A DNA stretch of 64,000 nucleotides from Rhizobium sp. WYJ-E13 (GCF_018987265.1 NZ_CP076853.1:4084501-4148500); one strand, 5' to 3'; counted from the stretch's first letter, positions 9,415 through 18,955 are shown. The notes: a model not told the origin generated them from the letters alone. Program-made: numbers and translations.

Positions 9415-11046
9415 GTGGCCTATACATCATCGACATTTGCGCCATTGCGGCATGAGACCTACCGCACCATCTGGTTTGCGAGCCTCGCCTCGAATTTCGG
9501 CGGCCTGATCCAGGCCGTCGGTGCCGCCTGGATGATGACGGCCATCACTTCGTCCGAGGACATGGTTGCGCTGGTCCAGACCTCGACGGCGCTGCCGATC
9601 ATGTTATTCTCGCTGATCTCGGGTGCTCTCGCCGACAATTATGATCGGCGCCGGATCATGCTGACGGCGCAATCCGCGATGCTCGTGGTCTCGATCCTGT
9701 TGACGGCCTGCGCTATCCTCGGCTGGGTTACACCCGGATTGCTTCTCTTCTTCACGTTTCTCATCGGCTGCGGTACGGCGCTCAACAATCCCTCCTGGCA
9801 GGCCTCGGTTGGCGACATGGTGCCGCGTGCCGATTTGCCGGACGCGGTCACGCTGAACAGTATGGGTTTCAATATAACCCGCAGCGTCGGTCCGGCAATC
9901 GGCGGCGCCATCGTTGCGGCGGCCGGTGCGGCCGCGGCCTTTGCAGTGAACGCTTTGAGCTACGTTGCGCTCCTCTATGTGCTGTTCCGCTGGCGGCCGA
10001 GCACGCCTGCTTCGACACTGCCGCGCGAAACACTCGGCAGCGCCATTTTTGCCGGCATGCGCTATGTCTCCATGTCGCCCAACCTCGAAAAGATCCTCCT
10101 GAGAGGGCTGCTATTCGGTATCGGCGCGAGTTCTATCCAAGCGCTGCTGCCTGTCGTCGCGCTCGATCTCGTCTCTGGCGGGCCGCTGACCTATGGTTTC
10201 ATGCTCGGCGCCTTCGGCATTGGCGCGATCTGCGGTGCCATCCTGAGCACCAGGCTGCGCGAGATGTTCTCCAGCGAGACGATCATCCGCCTGGCCTTTT
10301 CAGGCTTTGCATTCAGCGCTGTGATCGCAGCTCTCAGCTCAAGTGCCGTGCTCACCTCGGTCGGGCTGCTTGTGGCCGGTGCCTGCTGGGTTTCGGCACT
10401 TTCGCTCTTCAACATCATCGTCCAGCTTTCGACGCCGCGCTGGGTGGTCGGCCGCGCTTTGTCGCTTTACCAGACCGTCACCTTCGGTGGCATTGCCGGC
10501 GGAAGCTGGCTCTGGGGTGTTGCCGCCGATCGGTATGGTCTTTCGAACGCCCTGCTGATGTCGGCTGCGGTCCTGCTGTTTGGAGTCCTGATCGGCCTGC
10601 GCTTTTCCATGCCGGCTTTCGCCTCGCTCAATCTCGATCCGCTGAACCGCTTCATCGAGCCGGCTCTCGGCCTCGATATCACGCCGCGCAGCGGCCCGAT
10701 CGTCATTCAAGTATATTACCAGATTGCCGATGACGACTTGGCCGAATTCATGACGCTGATGGAAGAGCGCCGCCGCATCCGTATCCGCGACGGCGCCCGC
10801 AACTGGGCGCTGATGCGCGATCTTGAAAATCCTGGTCTCTGGACGGAAACCTATCACACGCCGACCTGGGTCGAATATATCAGGCACAATCAACGCCGCA
10901 CACAGGCCGATGCCGAAAATACTGACCGGCTTCGCGCTTTGCACCGCGGCGACGGGCTGCCGCATGTTCATCGCATGATCGAGCGACAGGCCATACCGCC
11001 GGTCGATGACGTCTTTCACAAGGCGCCGATCGATCTGCACCATTGA
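9415..11046 (+). CDS. MFS exporter of the EntS/MFS_3 type with a C-terminal soluble domain
   Basis: A 543-residue protein. The first about 405 residues form a 10-12-helix major facilitator domain (FASLASNFGGLIQAVGAAWM; SGALADNYDRRRIM between helices 2 and 3; GCGTALNNPSWQASVGDMVPR). Residues about 435-543 are soluble; the segment VYYQIADDDLAEFMTLMEE, then RIRDGARNWALMRD and TPTWVEYIRHNQRR, resembles a dimeric alpha/beta-barrel (ABM-like) module. The start is a GTG behind GGGGGA. Family members export siderophores or small molecules; the substrate here is unknown. It is divergent from rimP and stands alone. Confidence 0.85.
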   Translation: MAYTSSTFAPLRHETYRTIWFASLASNFGGLIQAVGAAWMMTAITSSEDMVALVQTSTALPIMLFSLISGALADNYDRRRIMLTAQSAMLVVSILLTACAILGWVTPGLLLFFTFLIGCGTALNNPSWQASVGDMVPRADLPDAVTLNSMGFNITRSVGPAIGGAIVAAAGAAAAFAVNALSYVALLYVLFRWRPSTPASTLPRETLGSAIFAGMRYVSMSPNLEKILLRGLLFGIGASSIQALLPVVALDLVSGGPLTYGFMLGAFGIGAICGAILSTRLREMFSSETIIRLAFSGFAFSAVIAALSSSAVLTSVGLLVAGACWVSALSLFNIIVQLSTPRWVVGRALSLYQTVTFGGIAGGSWLWGVAADRYGLSNALLMSAAVLLFGVLIGLRFSMPAFASLNLDPLNRFIEPALGLDITPRSGPIVIQVYYQIADDDLAEFMTLMEERRRIRIRDGARNWALMRDLENPGLWTETYHTPTWVEYIRHNQRRTQADAENTDRLRALHRGDGLPHVHRMIERQAIPPVDDVFHKAPIDLHH

Positions 11047-11084
11047 GGTTGAGCATGCACGCCTTCCGAAGTGCACGCGCGTAG

Positions 11085-11141
11085 AGTCTCCGTTTCTATG
11101 AGAAGCTCGGCTTCGTGGCCAGCACGGGGACTGGAGCGTAA
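11085..11141 (+). pseudogene. Remnant of a GNAT acetyltransferase C-terminus
   Basis: About 18 codons read SLRFYEKLGFVASTGTGA followed by a stop. The FYEKLGFV block is the usual last helix/strand of GNAT acetyltransferases. A stop codon lies directly upstream in frame and no acetyl-CoA-binding motif is near, so this can only be a decayed tail. VOC proteins also use FYxxLGF, so the family call is tentative. Confidence 0.4.
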
Positions 11142-11175
11142 CCTGTAAAGCGCTGCCAGAACGTCATTCTGCTGC

Positions 11176-12429
11176 CTATTTCAGCTTGCCTTTCATCGAT
11201 GCCTCGGGAAAGCAGGTCGGCTCCATGCCGTTCTTTTCCTGCCACTGGCCGATAGAGCGACGCGTCTTATAGCCCGGCAACCCGTCCGATCCGCCGACAT
11301 CGTATCCCTGCCGCTCAAGCGCCTTCTGCATCGTGGCGACATCCGAGCGCAGCATCTTGCCGACATCGCCCCATTTTCCCTGGAAGGCGCCGGAGCCGAG
11401 GGCGATGCGGTCGGCAAGGTTGCCTATATAGAGGGCATAGAGGTCGGAGTTGTTATATTCCTTGATGATGTAAAAGTTTGGCGTGACGATGAATTCCGGC
11501 CCGTCGCGCCCGGCTGGCACCAGCATCATGCCCTGTGCCTTCAACTCTGCGGATGGAAAGCCCTTGCCGGAAATACGTTTGATGCCGAGTGACGCCCAGT
11601 GGGAGAGCGGCTTGGCAAGATCAGGCCCTTCCTGTGCGCAGGAGACGGCTTGCGGGATCGTCACCTCGAACCCCCAGTCGCGGTCACGCTGCCAGCCCTT
11701 TTTCGCGAGGAAATTGGCGATCGAAGCGAGCGTATCGGGAACCGAGGTCCAGATGTTGCGATGTCCGTCACCATCGAAATCGACGGCATATTTCAGATAG
11801 CTCGTCGGCATGAATTGCGGCTGGCCAAGCGCGCCCGCCGACGATCCCTTGAAGTCTGCAGGGGTCACGTCGCCGCCGTCGAGAATATGCAGAGCGGCGA
11901 TCAGCTCCATGCGGAACATGTCCTTGCGCGTCGACATGAAGGCCTTAGTCGCTAAAATCTCGACGGCGGAATTTGGGATCTTCGCCACGCCGAAGCCCGT
12001 CTCGCGTCCCCATATCGCCAGCACGATCGACCCCGGCACGCCATAGGTCTTTTCAATGCGGCGGAGCGTCGAGGCATATTGCGAAGCAAAACCGCGCCCG
12101 GTCATCGCGAGCCGCTTCAACCGATCCTCGTTGAAATAGGGGCCAGGGGAGGAAAATTCGGCCTGGGTCTGCTTCTGCTCCTTTGGCGGCGGAAAGCCGG
12201 GAGGGGCGAGATCGGTCAAAGTCCAGTTCAGTTCGACGCCGGCAAAAGCGGCGCGGAAGGTTTTTTCCGATATGCCGTTCTTCTTCGCGTCCGGCCAGAG
12301 ATCGGTTTGAATCCATTTTTCGAACTGCACTTCGACATCAGCTTTCGAAGGTGCTGCGGAAACTGAGGTGGAAAGCGCCAACAAGGCGGCGCCTGTCAGA
12401 AGAAGCCGGCCGAAGAAACCCGTCGTCAT
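11176..12429 (-). CDS. Lytic murein transglycosylase, MltB type (GH103), with peptidoglycan-binding domain
   Basis: A 417-residue exported protein with a signal peptide ending ...STSVSAA. The SLT_2/GH103 catalytic domain covers about residues 30-330: the catalytic Glu is in IWGRETGFG near residue 143, followed by ALGQPQFMPTSYLKYAVDFDGDG. The C-terminal about 60 residues (DVATMQKALERQGYDVGGSDGL...) are a peptidoglycan-binding type 1 domain. It cleaves MurNAc-GlcNAc bonds giving 1,6-anhydroMurNAc. It ends 8 bases after recR on the same strand. No lipobox is seen, so it is probably periplasmic and soluble. Confidence 0.93.
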   Translation of the reverse strand: MTTGFFGRLLLTGAALLALSTSVSAAPSKADVEVQFEKWIQTDLWPDAKKNGISEKTFRAAFAGVELNWTLTDLAPPGFPPPKEQKQTQAEFSSPGPYFNEDRLKRLAMTGRGFASQYASTLRRIEKTYGVPGSIVLAIWGRETGFGVAKIPNSAVEILATKAFMSTRKDMFRMELIAALHILDGGDVTPADFKGSSAGALGQPQFMPTSYLKYAVDFDGDGHRNIWTSVPDTLASIANFLAKKGWQRDRDWGFEVTIPQAVSCAQEGPDLAKPLSHWASLGIKRISGKGFPSAELKAQGMMLVPAGRDGPEFIVTPNFYIIKEYNNSDLYALYIGNLADRIALGSGAFQGKWGDVGKMLRSDVATMQKALERQGYDVGGSDGLPGYKTRRSIGQWQEKNGMEPTCFPEASMKGKLK

Positions 12430-12437
12430 ATATCCCC

Positions 12438-13043
12438 CTAGATTGCCGTGCGCGCTCGAAGTGCCGCCGACAGCGTACCCTCGTCGAGATAGTCGAGCTC
12501 ACCCCCCACGGGCACGCCATGCGCCAGCCGTGTGATCTTCACGTTGAGATCGGCAAGCTGGTCGGTGATGTAGTGCGCCGTCGTCTGTCCCTCGACAGTC
12601 GCATTCACAGCGATAATGATTTCCTTGACGCCCCCCTCGCCGACGCGATTGATCAACCCACGGATATTAAGGTCGTCAGGCCCCACGCCATCGAGCGGCG
12701 AGAGCGTGCCACCGAGTACGTGATAGGCGGCGTTCAGTGCGCCGGCGCGCTCCAGCGCCCAGAGGTCGGAGACATCCTCGACGACGATGATGACGGATTG
12801 GTCGCGCTGCGCATCGGTGCAGACGGTGCAGGGATCGACGGTATCGACATTGCCGCAGCGCGAGCAGATCTTGACCTTGTCATAGGCCTCACCCATCGCA
12901 TGCGACAGCGGACCGAGAAGCTGGTCTTTCTTCTTGATCAGATGCAGTGCCGCCCGCCGCGCCGAACGCGGCCCGAGGCCCGGCACTTTCGCCAGAAGCT
13001 GGATCAGTTTTTCAATTTCGGGGCCGGTGACTCGCTTTGCCAT
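12438..13043 (-). CDS. recR: Recombination protein RecR
   Basis: A 201-residue RecR of normal length. It has the helix-hairpin-helix ([20 protein letters not shown]), the zinc finger C60/C63/C72/C75 ([16 protein letters not shown]), and the Toprim domain ([18 protein letters not shown] and the [15 protein letters not shown] block). RecR acts with RecF/RecO in gap repair. Here it stands before an MltB gene; dnaX and ybaB, its frequent partners, lie 1.3 kb away with the MOSC and LysE genes between. Confidence 0.97.
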   Translation of the reverse strand: MAKRVTGPEIEKLIQLLAKVPGLGPRSARRAALHLIKKKDQLLGPLSHAMGEAYDKVKICSRCGNVDTVDPCTVCTDAQRDQSVIIVVEDVSDLWALERAGALNAAYHVLGGTLSPLDGVGPDDLNIRGLINRVGEGGVKEIIIAVNATVEGQTTAHYITDQLADLNVKITRLAHGVPVGGELDYLDEGTLSAALRARTAI

Positions 13044-13100
13044 GCGCCGTTCTTAACTGATATGGAACGAAAACGGAATCGCCGAAGGATCGCTGCGCCC

Positions 13101-13718
13101 ATGAAAATCCTTGCCGTCTGTCGCGGCGCAGCCGGGAGGCTGCCTGGAAAAACCTACAAGACCGGTATTTTCAAGCATGCCGTCAGCGGCGGCGTCATGG
13201 TCGATGCCGAAGGTCTCGTCGGCGATGCCATCTGCAATAGGAAACATCACGGCGGCATCGATCAGGCCGTCTATTTGGAGGGTTTGATCAGCCTCGACTG
13301 GTGGGCGAAGGAATTCGGACATCCTGTCGAGCCTGGCACCTTCGGTGAAAACCTTGTCATTGAGGGGTTGGACAACCGAGATGTCGCCGTTGGCGACCGG
13401 TTTATCGCCGGCGAACTGATCCTTGAAGTGACGTCCTGCCGCATTCCCTGCGCCACCTTCGCAGCAAGGATGAACGATCCGAAATTCGTCAAGCGCTATA
13501 CCAAGGCGGCACGTCCCGGCATCTATTGCCGCGTGATATCAAATGGGATCGTGGAAGCCGGAATGCCGGTCGAGTATGAGCCATTTCCGGGCGACCCAGT
13601 CACGATGCCGGAAATGATGGAAACCTTCGGACGCCGGCTTTCAACCGCAGACCGCGAGCGCTATCTGGCAGCGCCCGTTCATTACAAGCTGCGAGCTGAG
13701 CTGGAAGCACAGCAATAG
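13101..13718 (+). CDS. MOSC domain protein, YiiM-like
   Basis: A 205-residue protein starting MKILAVCRGAAGRLPGKTYK. The MOSC core is visible: GGVMVDAEGLVGDAICNRKHHGG, then the VEPGTFGENLVIEGL segment and VTSCRIPCATFAARMND with the conserved Cys that binds molybdenum cofactor sulfur or mediates sulfur transfer. YiiM-type proteins act on N-hydroxylated compounds with a molybdenum cofactor; that role is inferred. The frame is open far upstream across recR, but ATG 13101 fits the family; ATG 13062 is an alternative. It converges with the LysE gene, one base apart. Confidence 0.85.
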   Translation: MKILAVCRGAAGRLPGKTYKTGIFKHAVSGGVMVDAEGLVGDAICNRKHHGGIDQAVYLEGLISLDWWAKEFGHPVEPGTFGENLVIEGLDNRDVAVGDRFIAGELILEVTSCRIPCATFAARMNDPKFVKRYTKAARPGIYCRVISNGIVEAGMPVEYEPFPGDPVTMPEMMETFGRRLSTADRERYLAAPVHYKLRAELEAQQ

Positions 13719-13719
13719 T

Positions 13720-14334
13720 TCAGCGCACAGCGATCGTGACGGCGGCCCCCGCCATCGTTCCGGCACTCACCCGGTTGGCGATACGCACCGCGCGCCGGCT
13801 CTTCAGGAAGCCACGCGCCTTTGCGGCAAGGAACATCCAGCTGAAATCGACGACGGCCAGAACGACGAACAGCGTGACGACGAGTTCGGCCCAGCCTGCG
13901 AGCGAGACCGAGGGGATATCGATGATCGACGGCAGAAGTGCCACGTAGAACATCATGATCTTCGGATTGCCGAGCGCAATCGCCAGGCCGGTGAAAAACA
14001 TCCGGCCACGCGAACGTTCCTGCGGCAACTCTTCTTCCTCGACCTCGGCCTTGGCAACCCACATGCGCCAGGCGAGATAGAGGAGATAAAGCACGCCCAG
14101 CCATTTGATGACGACGAAGACGTGGTAGAAGCTTTCGGCGATCGCCGACAGGCCGGCAATGGCGCAGGTCAGCCAGATCGCATCCCCGGCCCACATGCCA
14201 AACAGGAAAGGCAGCACGTCACGCGCGCCTTTCGAGATGACGCGGGCGACCAGCGCCGCAACGCTCGGCCCCGGTGTCCCCGCGGCAATGAATAGAGCGC
14301 CGGCAAAAACCAGCAACGTCGTCAACGTCATCAT
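13720..14334 (-). CDS. LysE/RhtB family amino-acid exporter
   Basis: A 204-residue, mostly hydrophobic protein with about six membrane segments. The signature GTPGPSVAALVARVISKG near the N-terminus, the FLFGMWAGDAIWL helix and GLAIALGNPKIMMFYVALLP are typical of LysE/RhtB exporters of amino acids or homoserine lactones. The exact substrate cannot be told. It lies convergent to the MOSC gene and downstream of ybaB on the same strand. Confidence 0.9.
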   Translation of the reverse strand: MMTLTTLLVFAGALFIAAGTPGPSVAALVARVISKGARDVLPFLFGMWAGDAIWLTCAIAGLSAIAESFYHVFVVIKWLGVLYLLYLAWRMWVAKAEVEEEELPQERSRGRMFFTGLAIALGNPKIMMFYVALLPSIIDIPSVSLAGWAELVVTLFVVLAVVDFSWMFLAAKARGFLKSRRAVRIANRVSAGTMAGAAVTIAVR

Positions 14335-14384
14335 CTCCCGTCTCCTCTTCCGGAGTCAGTCGGGTACCGGACCCGTCGACGAAA

Positions 14385-14708
14385 TTAGAACGGCAGCTTG
14401 AAACCGGGCGGAATCGGCAGGCCGGCGGTCAGCGCCTTGGTCTTTTCGGCGGCGATGGCTTCCGCCTTGTCCTTGGCATCCTTGTGAGCGGCAACGATCA
14501 GGTCTTCGAGGATTTCGACGTCGTCTTCCTTGAAGAGCGAAGGATCGATCTTCACGCTCTTCAGTTCGCCCTTGCCGGAGATGATGACGGTGACGAGCCC
14601 GCCGCCTGCCTTGCCTTCGGCCGTCAGCTCGGCGATTTCCGCCTGCATCTGCTCCATCTTGGCCTGCATTTCCTTGACTTTGCCCATCATGCCCATGATG
14701 TCGCGCAT
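14385..14708 (-). CDS. Nucleoid-associated protein YbaB/EbfC
   Basis: A 107-residue protein with the YbaB signature ([22 protein letters not shown], then [21 protein letters not shown] and [17 protein letters not shown]). The first third forms the long helix used for dimerisation. It is a small DNA-binding protein that is commonly encoded directly after dnaX, as here (19 bases apart), and is probably co-transcribed with it. Confidence 0.95.
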   Translation of the reverse strand: MRDIMGMMGKVKEMQAKMEQMQAEIAELTAEGKAGGGLVTVIISGKGELKSVKIDPSLFKEDDVEILEDLIVAAHKDAKDKAEAIAAEKTKALTAGLPIPPGFKLPF

Positions 14709-14727
14709 CGTCTTCTCCTTCTTGAAA

Positions 14728-16596
14728 TCAGAATTCTATATCGTCGCCGGGCAGGATATCGCCCTCTTCGGATTCGGCGGTGGCAGGCGGCTTGACCTCC
14801 TCCGCTTCCTCTTCCGGTGTCGGCGCCCGCACGCGCACGTCGATGATCTTGGCGCCCGGAAACTGGGCGAGGATTGCAGCGACATCAGGATCCTGACGGG
14901 CATCGCTGACGCGCTGTTCCTGCGCCTTGGCTTCCGCCTCCACCATCGTCGGTCCGCCTTCCTCGCGGCTGGTGCTGACGATCCAGTGGATTCCGGTCCA
15001 TTCCTTGAGCTTGACCGCAAGCTCGTTGAGCAATGTGCCTGGTGCGCCTTTGGTGAGGTTTACGTCCAGTCGACCGGGCTCGATGCGGACTGGGCGCACG
15101 AAGTTGCGCACCAATGCCTTCAGCTTGACGTCACGTTTTTCGGCAGCGAGGTCGACGATATCGCTGATCGAATTGACCGGTACGAGCGGCTTCGGCGCTT
15201 CCGCGGGCTTCGTCTCGACCCGGCCGATGTTCTGCGGCTCCGGATTGGGCACGGCACGCAACATGGCGGTCGGCCCTGATGGTTGCGGCCTCGGAACAGG
15301 TTCCGGAGCCCGCGCCTGCACGTTTGTCTGATAGGGAACGCGCGTGCCGCCGCCATTGCCCGAAGGCACGGGCGAGAGCGGTCGTGACGCACCGCCTTCA
15401 TTGGAAAACTCCGCTAGCCGCCGCGCCGCGTCTTCCGGTGCTGGCAGATGCGCCGCATGCGCCAGTCGAATCAACACCATCTCGGCGGCGCCTGCCGTGC
15501 GAGAAGAGTTTTCGGTTTCCGGAATGCCCTTCAGCAGCATCTGCCATATGCGCGAGAGCGTGGTGACGGCAACTCCTTGCGCGAATTCCGCTGCCTTGGT
15601 GCGTTCGACTTCGCTGAGCGAGGGGTCGTTTGCCGCATCAGGCACATATTTCAGCCGCGTCACCAGATGCGTGAAATCGGCGAGATCCGTCAGCACCACG
15701 ACCGGGTTGGCCCCGGCCTCGTACTGGCTCTGGAACTCATTGAGCGCGCTTGCGACATCGCCGCGTACGATATGCTGGAAGAGATCGACGATGCGGGCAC
15801 GGTCGGCGAGGCCCAGCATGCCGCGCACGGCTTCTGCCTGCACCACGCCGCCGCCATGGGCGATCGCCTGGTCCATCAGCGACAGGCCGTCGCGGGCCGA
15901 ACCTTCCGCAGCGCGCGCGATCATCGCCAGCGCATCCGGCTCCGCCTCTATGCCTTCCTTGGCAGCGATCGTCGAAAACAGGCCGACGAGATCGGACGCG
16001 CTGATACGGCGCAGGTCGAAGCGCTGGCAGCGCGAGAGAACGGTGATCGGAACCTTGCGGATTTCCGTCGTCGCGAAAATGAACTTCACATGCTCCGGCG
16101 GCTCTTCGAGCGTCTTCAAGAGCCCGTTGAAGGCTGCCGTCGAAAGCATGTGCACTTCGTCGATGATATAGACTTTGAAGCGCGCCGAAACCGGCCGGTA
16201 GCGCACCTGCTCGATGATCTCTCTGATGTCGTCGATGCCGGTATGCGAGGCGGCGTCCATCTCGATCACGTCGACATGGCGGCCTTCCATGATCGCCTGG
16301 CAATGTTCGCCGGGCACACGAAGATCGATCGTCGGCTTGTCGATATCGGCCGTCTTGTAGTTCAGCGCCCGCGCGAGGATGCGCGCTGTCGTCGTCTTGC
16401 CCACACCGCGAACGCCGGTCAGCATATAGGCCTGCGCAATGCGGCCCGTCTCGAAGGCGTTGGTGAGCGTGCGGACCATCGGCTCCTGGCCGACCATCAG
16501 GTCCGTGAAATCCTTGGGGCGGTATTTGCGTGCCAGCACCCGGTATCCGGTGCCCGTCGAGGCGGCATCTTGTGATTGTCGCTCGGTGTCGCTCAT
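14728..16596 (-). CDS. dnaX: DNA polymerase III subunit gamma/tau
   Basis: A 622-residue clamp-loader subunit starting [14 protein letters not shown]. The AAA+ domain has Walker [13 protein letters not shown] (near 61-72), the SRC-type arginine-finger region [12 protein letters not shown], and the GLSLMDQAI sensor segment. Three of the four zinc-module cysteines of E. coli DnaX are absent (the region reads [20 protein letters not shown] before EHCQAI). The Pro-rich linker about 430-520 and acidic end are the tau-specific part. The frame is open upstream to 16746, but that extension is the antisense of nothing and overlaps the SRP RNA gene, so ATG 16596 is used. ybaB follows. Confidence 0.95.
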   Translation of the reverse strand: MSDTERQSQDAASTGTGYRVLARKYRPKDFTDLMVGQEPMVRTLTNAFETGRIAQAYMLTGVRGVGKTTTARILARALNYKTADIDKPTIDLRVPGEHCQAIMEGRHVDVIEMDAASHTGIDDIREIIEQVRYRPVSARFKVYIIDEVHMLSTAAFNGLLKTLEEPPEHVKFIFATTEIRKVPITVLSRCQRFDLRRISASDLVGLFSTIAAKEGIEAEPDALAMIARAAEGSARDGLSLMDQAIAHGGGVVQAEAVRGMLGLADRARIVDLFQHIVRGDVASALNEFQSQYEAGANPVVVLTDLADFTHLVTRLKYVPDAANDPSLSEVERTKAAEFAQGVAVTTLSRIWQMLLKGIPETENSSRTAGAAEMVLIRLAHAAHLPAPEDAARRLAEFSNEGGASRPLSPVPSGNGGGTRVPYQTNVQARAPEPVPRPQPSGPTAMLRAVPNPEPQNIGRVETKPAEAPKPLVPVNSISDIVDLAAEKRDVKLKALVRNFVRPVRIEPGRLDVNLTKGAPGTLLNELAVKLKEWTGIHWIVSTSREEGGPTMVEAEAKAQEQRVSDARQDPDVAAILAQFPGAKIIDVRVRAPTPEEEAEEVKPPATAESEEGDILPGDDIEF

Positions 16597-16642
16597 CGCC
16601 CTGCTTGTGCCCGGAAATGTCGGGCTTCTTGGAAGAGAAGGT

Positions 16643-16738
16643 GGGAGGCTGGCACGATGACCCGTGCCGGGCTCGTTAGGGCTGCTTCCTTCCGGACCTG
16701 ACCCGGTTGGCGAGTGGCTCGTCCACCACCAACCTCCC
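16643..16738 (-). ncRNA. ffs: Signal recognition particle RNA (4.5S, bacterial small type)
   Basis: On the minus strand the sequence holds the near-invariant SRP core GGTCAGGTCCGGAAGGAAGC followed by AGCC, the GGAA tetraloop region that binds Ffh. The ends GGGAGGTTGG and CCAGCCTCCC pair to close one long hairpin of about 96 bases, the expected size. It binds Ffh and FtsY to deliver membrane proteins. It lies 46 bases upstream of the dnaX start on the same strand; exact ends are estimated from pairing. Confidence 0.95.
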
Positions 16739-16820
16739 GGATGCACATATCGGCAAAAACGTCATCAAAAGCAAGCCAAGCTCCAAAAAAACTGCTAGTC
16801 CACTGGAAAACATGAGGAGA

Positions 16821-17237
16821 ATGCCCTTGAGCGATTTCGTGCTCGACCCCAGGCTCGAAAACGACAGCACCAGCATCATGGTGATCGGCCTGTGCGATGT
16901 CAGGCTATCGAAGGATGCTCGCTGGCCCTGGCTGATCCTGGTGCCGCGTCGGGCAGAGATCACGGAGATCTTCGAGCTGACCCCGCTCGATCAGGTGCTG
17001 CTCACTTTTGAGATCGAGCTCGTCTCTGCTGCGCTCAAGAAGGTCACCGGTGCGACAAAAATCAATGTCGGGGCACTTGGCAATATCGTCCGCCAGCTTC
17101 ATGTTCATATCATTGCGCGTTCCGAAGGTGATGCGAACTGGCCGGGGCCTGTCTGGGGTTTTGGCAAGGCCGAGCCTTACGAGGACGGAACAAGAAACGA
17201 ATTCATAGCAAAGCTGCGGGAAGCCCTTTCACCATGA
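16821..17237 (+). CDS. HIT-family protein
   Basis: About 138 residues. The HIT triad region appears as RQLHVHIIARSEGD (His-x-His), with the preceding GALGNIV segment. The start region reads MPLSDFVLDPRLENDSTSIM. GAGGAG just upstream fits best to the TTG at 16827 (spacing 8) and ATG 16812 is also possible, so the N-terminus is uncertain by a few residues. HIT proteins are nucleotide hydrolases or transferases; in this divergent subgroup the substrate is unknown. The stop overlaps the nudC start (ATGA), so both are probably co-translated, which points to nucleotide housekeeping. Confidence 0.85.
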   Translation: MPLSDFVLDPRLENDSTSIMVIGLCDVRLSKDARWPWLILVPRRAEITEIFELTPLDQVLLTFEIELVSAALKKVTGATKINVGALGNIVRQLHVHIIARSEGDANWPGPVWGFGKAEPYEDGTRNEFIAKLREALSP

Positions 17238-18193
17238 GTCATTCGCTTTTCGATTCGGATGTGCCGCATCCGGAACCCAGCAATCTCACCGCCTTTGCCG
17301 CCAACGACCTGAACCGAGACAGCGAACATCGCGACGAGGGCTCGGTCGAGAAGGCGCTCGCCCGCGAAGGCACGCATATTTTCGCCTTCGCCAAGGACAA
17401 GCTGGTTTTGAAGCATGACGGCCAGGTGCTCGATCCGCTCTTTGCCCGCTACGAGCTTCAGGAGTTGAAGCCGAACTGGGACGAGACCGTGCTGCTCGGC
17501 TATCGCAAGACCGGTGAGCCGCGCCTTGCCGTGCCGGTGGATGTCGATGTCGAGGACATGGCGAGTCAGTACAAGCCGGTCGACGGCCGTTCGCTCTTCC
17601 GAGACGAACTGGTCGATGAGATATTGCTTGGCGAGTTTGCGCAGGCTGCGAGCCTCATCCGCTGGAACAGCGACAACCGTTTCTGTGGCCGCTGCGGTTC
17701 GGGGATGGAAATCCATATCGGCGGCTACAAGCGCGTCTGTACCGCTTGCGAGCACGTGATCTTCCCGCGCACCGACCCCGTGGTCATCATGCTGACGATC
17801 GATGAGGAGCGCGATCTTTGCCTGCTCGGCCGCAGCCCGCATTTCGCGCCGGGTATGTATTCCTGTCTGGCGGGCTTCCTGGAGCCCGGCGAGACCATCG
17901 AAAATGCCGTTCGTCGCGAAACCCTGGAGGAGTCCGGTATCAAGACCGGCCGCATCCGCTATCATGCCTCACAGCCCTGGCCGATGCCGCACTCGCTGAT
18001 GATCGGCTGCTATGCCGAGGCGAAGTCGCGCGAGATCCACCGCGACGAAGCCGAACTCGAGGATTGCCGCTGGTTCACCCGCGATGAAACCATCGAAATG
18101 CTGGAACGCCCAGGCGTCAACGGCAAGGCGCCGCCGCCGAAGGGTGCGATCGCCCATCGCCTGATGCGCGACTGGGTGGAGTGGAAACGCTGA
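17234..18193 (+). CDS. nudC: NAD(+)/NADH diphosphatase (RNA NAD-decapping) NudC
   Basis: A 319-residue Nudix enzyme. It has a zinc ribbon (CGRCGSGM ... VCTACEHVIFPR) and the Nudix box in SCLAGFLEPGETIENAVRRE followed by TLEESGI, fitting GX5EX7REUXEEXGU, with SQPWPMPHSLM as the NudC-specific signature behind it. It hydrolyses NAD(H) to NMN(H) and AMP and can remove NAD caps from RNA. It overlaps the HIT gene by 4 bases. Confidence 0.95.
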   Translation: MSHSLFDSDVPHPEPSNLTAFAANDLNRDSEHRDEGSVEKALAREGTHIFAFAKDKLVLKHDGQVLDPLFARYELQELKPNWDETVLLGYRKTGEPRLAVPVDVDVEDMASQYKPVDGRSLFRDELVDEILLGEFAQAASLIRWNSDNRFCGRCGSGMEIHIGGYKRVCTACEHVIFPRTDPVVIMLTIDEERDLCLLGRSPHFAPGMYSCLAGFLEPGETIENAVRRETLEESGIKTGRIRYHASQPWPMPHSLMIGCYAEAKSREIHRDEAELEDCRWFTRDETIEMLERPGVNGKAPPPKGAIAHRLMRDWVEWKR

Positions 18194-18257
18194 GCAGGGG
18201 CAGGAAGGGTGCGGATGATCGTCACCCAGCCCAGCCAGTCTGCATGAGGGTATAATC

Positions 18258-18950
18258 ATGGTCGCCCGCTCCGAACGGCTGCTGAACCTGCTTCAGACGC
18301 TCCGGCGCTACCGGCGGCCGGTTACCGGCACTGTGCTCGCCGAGGAAACCGGTGTCAGCCTGCGCACCCTCTACCGCGATATTGCCAGCCTTCAGGCGCA
18401 AGGCGCCATGATCGAGGGCGAGGCCGGCATAGGCTATGTGCTGAAACCCGGTTTCATGCTGCCGCCGATGATGTTTTCCGAGGAAGAGCTGGAAGCACTG
18501 GTGCTTGGCTCCCGTTGGGTAGCTCGCGCCGCCGAACCGCGTCTCGCTAGTGCCGGTGCCGACGCTCTGGCAAAGATCGCCGCCGTGCTGCCGCCCGACC
18601 TACGCGATATGGTCGATTCCGCCACACTTTTTGTCGGCCGCAAACGACAGGATGAGGACAAGGCAGATGTCTCGGCCATCCGCAAGGCGATCCGTCTGGA
18701 GCGTATCCTAGAACTGCATTATGGAGACGAACAGGGACGTATCTCCCGCCGCCGTATCTGGCCCTTCGCGCTCGGCTATTTCGAGCATGTGCGCATCATC
18801 ATGGCCTGGTGCGAACTGCGTCAGGATTTCCGTCATTTCCGCACCGATCGCATCATCGATATGACGATCCACGACACGCGCTATCCGCGCCGCCGCACTG
18901 TGCTTCTGAAGGAATGGCGGGACACGCAGGATACTCCGATCGAGCACTAA
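18258..18950 (+). CDS. YafY-type transcriptional regulator with HTH and WYL domains
   Basis: A 230-residue regulator. The N-terminal winged helix (RSERLLNLLQTLRRYRRPVT and GVSLRTLYRDIASLQAQGA) is HTH_11/DeoR-like; residues about 140-215 are the WYL domain (AIRKAIRLERILELHYGDEQG, then RRIWPFALGYFEHVRIIMAWCELR), which binds a ligand or nucleic acid. Two nearly identical 20-base sites lie downstream at 18956 and 19319, before the small gene and the VOC gene, and are good candidates for its operators. Regulators of this type are often adjacent to a glyoxalase-like gene. Confidence 0.9.
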   Translation: MVARSERLLNLLQTLRRYRRPVTGTVLAEETGVSLRTLYRDIASLQAQGAMIEGEAGIGYVLKPGFMLPPMMFSEEELEALVLGSRWVARAAEPRLASAGADALAKIAAVLPPDLRDMVDSATLFVGRKRQDEDKADVSAIRKAIRLERILELHYGDEQGRISRRRIWPFALGYFEHVRIIMAWCELRQDFRHFRTDRIIDMTIHDTRYPRRRTVLLKEWRDTQDTPIEH

Positions 18951-18955
18951 CGCTA

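Noticed and set aside
12183..13100. Long plus-strand frame (511 codons) leading into the MOSC protein
   Set aside because: The part before 13101 is antisense to recR and the MltB gene; only the last 205 codons match a family.
16597..16746. 50-residue N-terminal extension of dnaX
   Set aside because: It is translated from the SRP RNA gene; the family start MSDTERQ at 16596 gives the normal protein.
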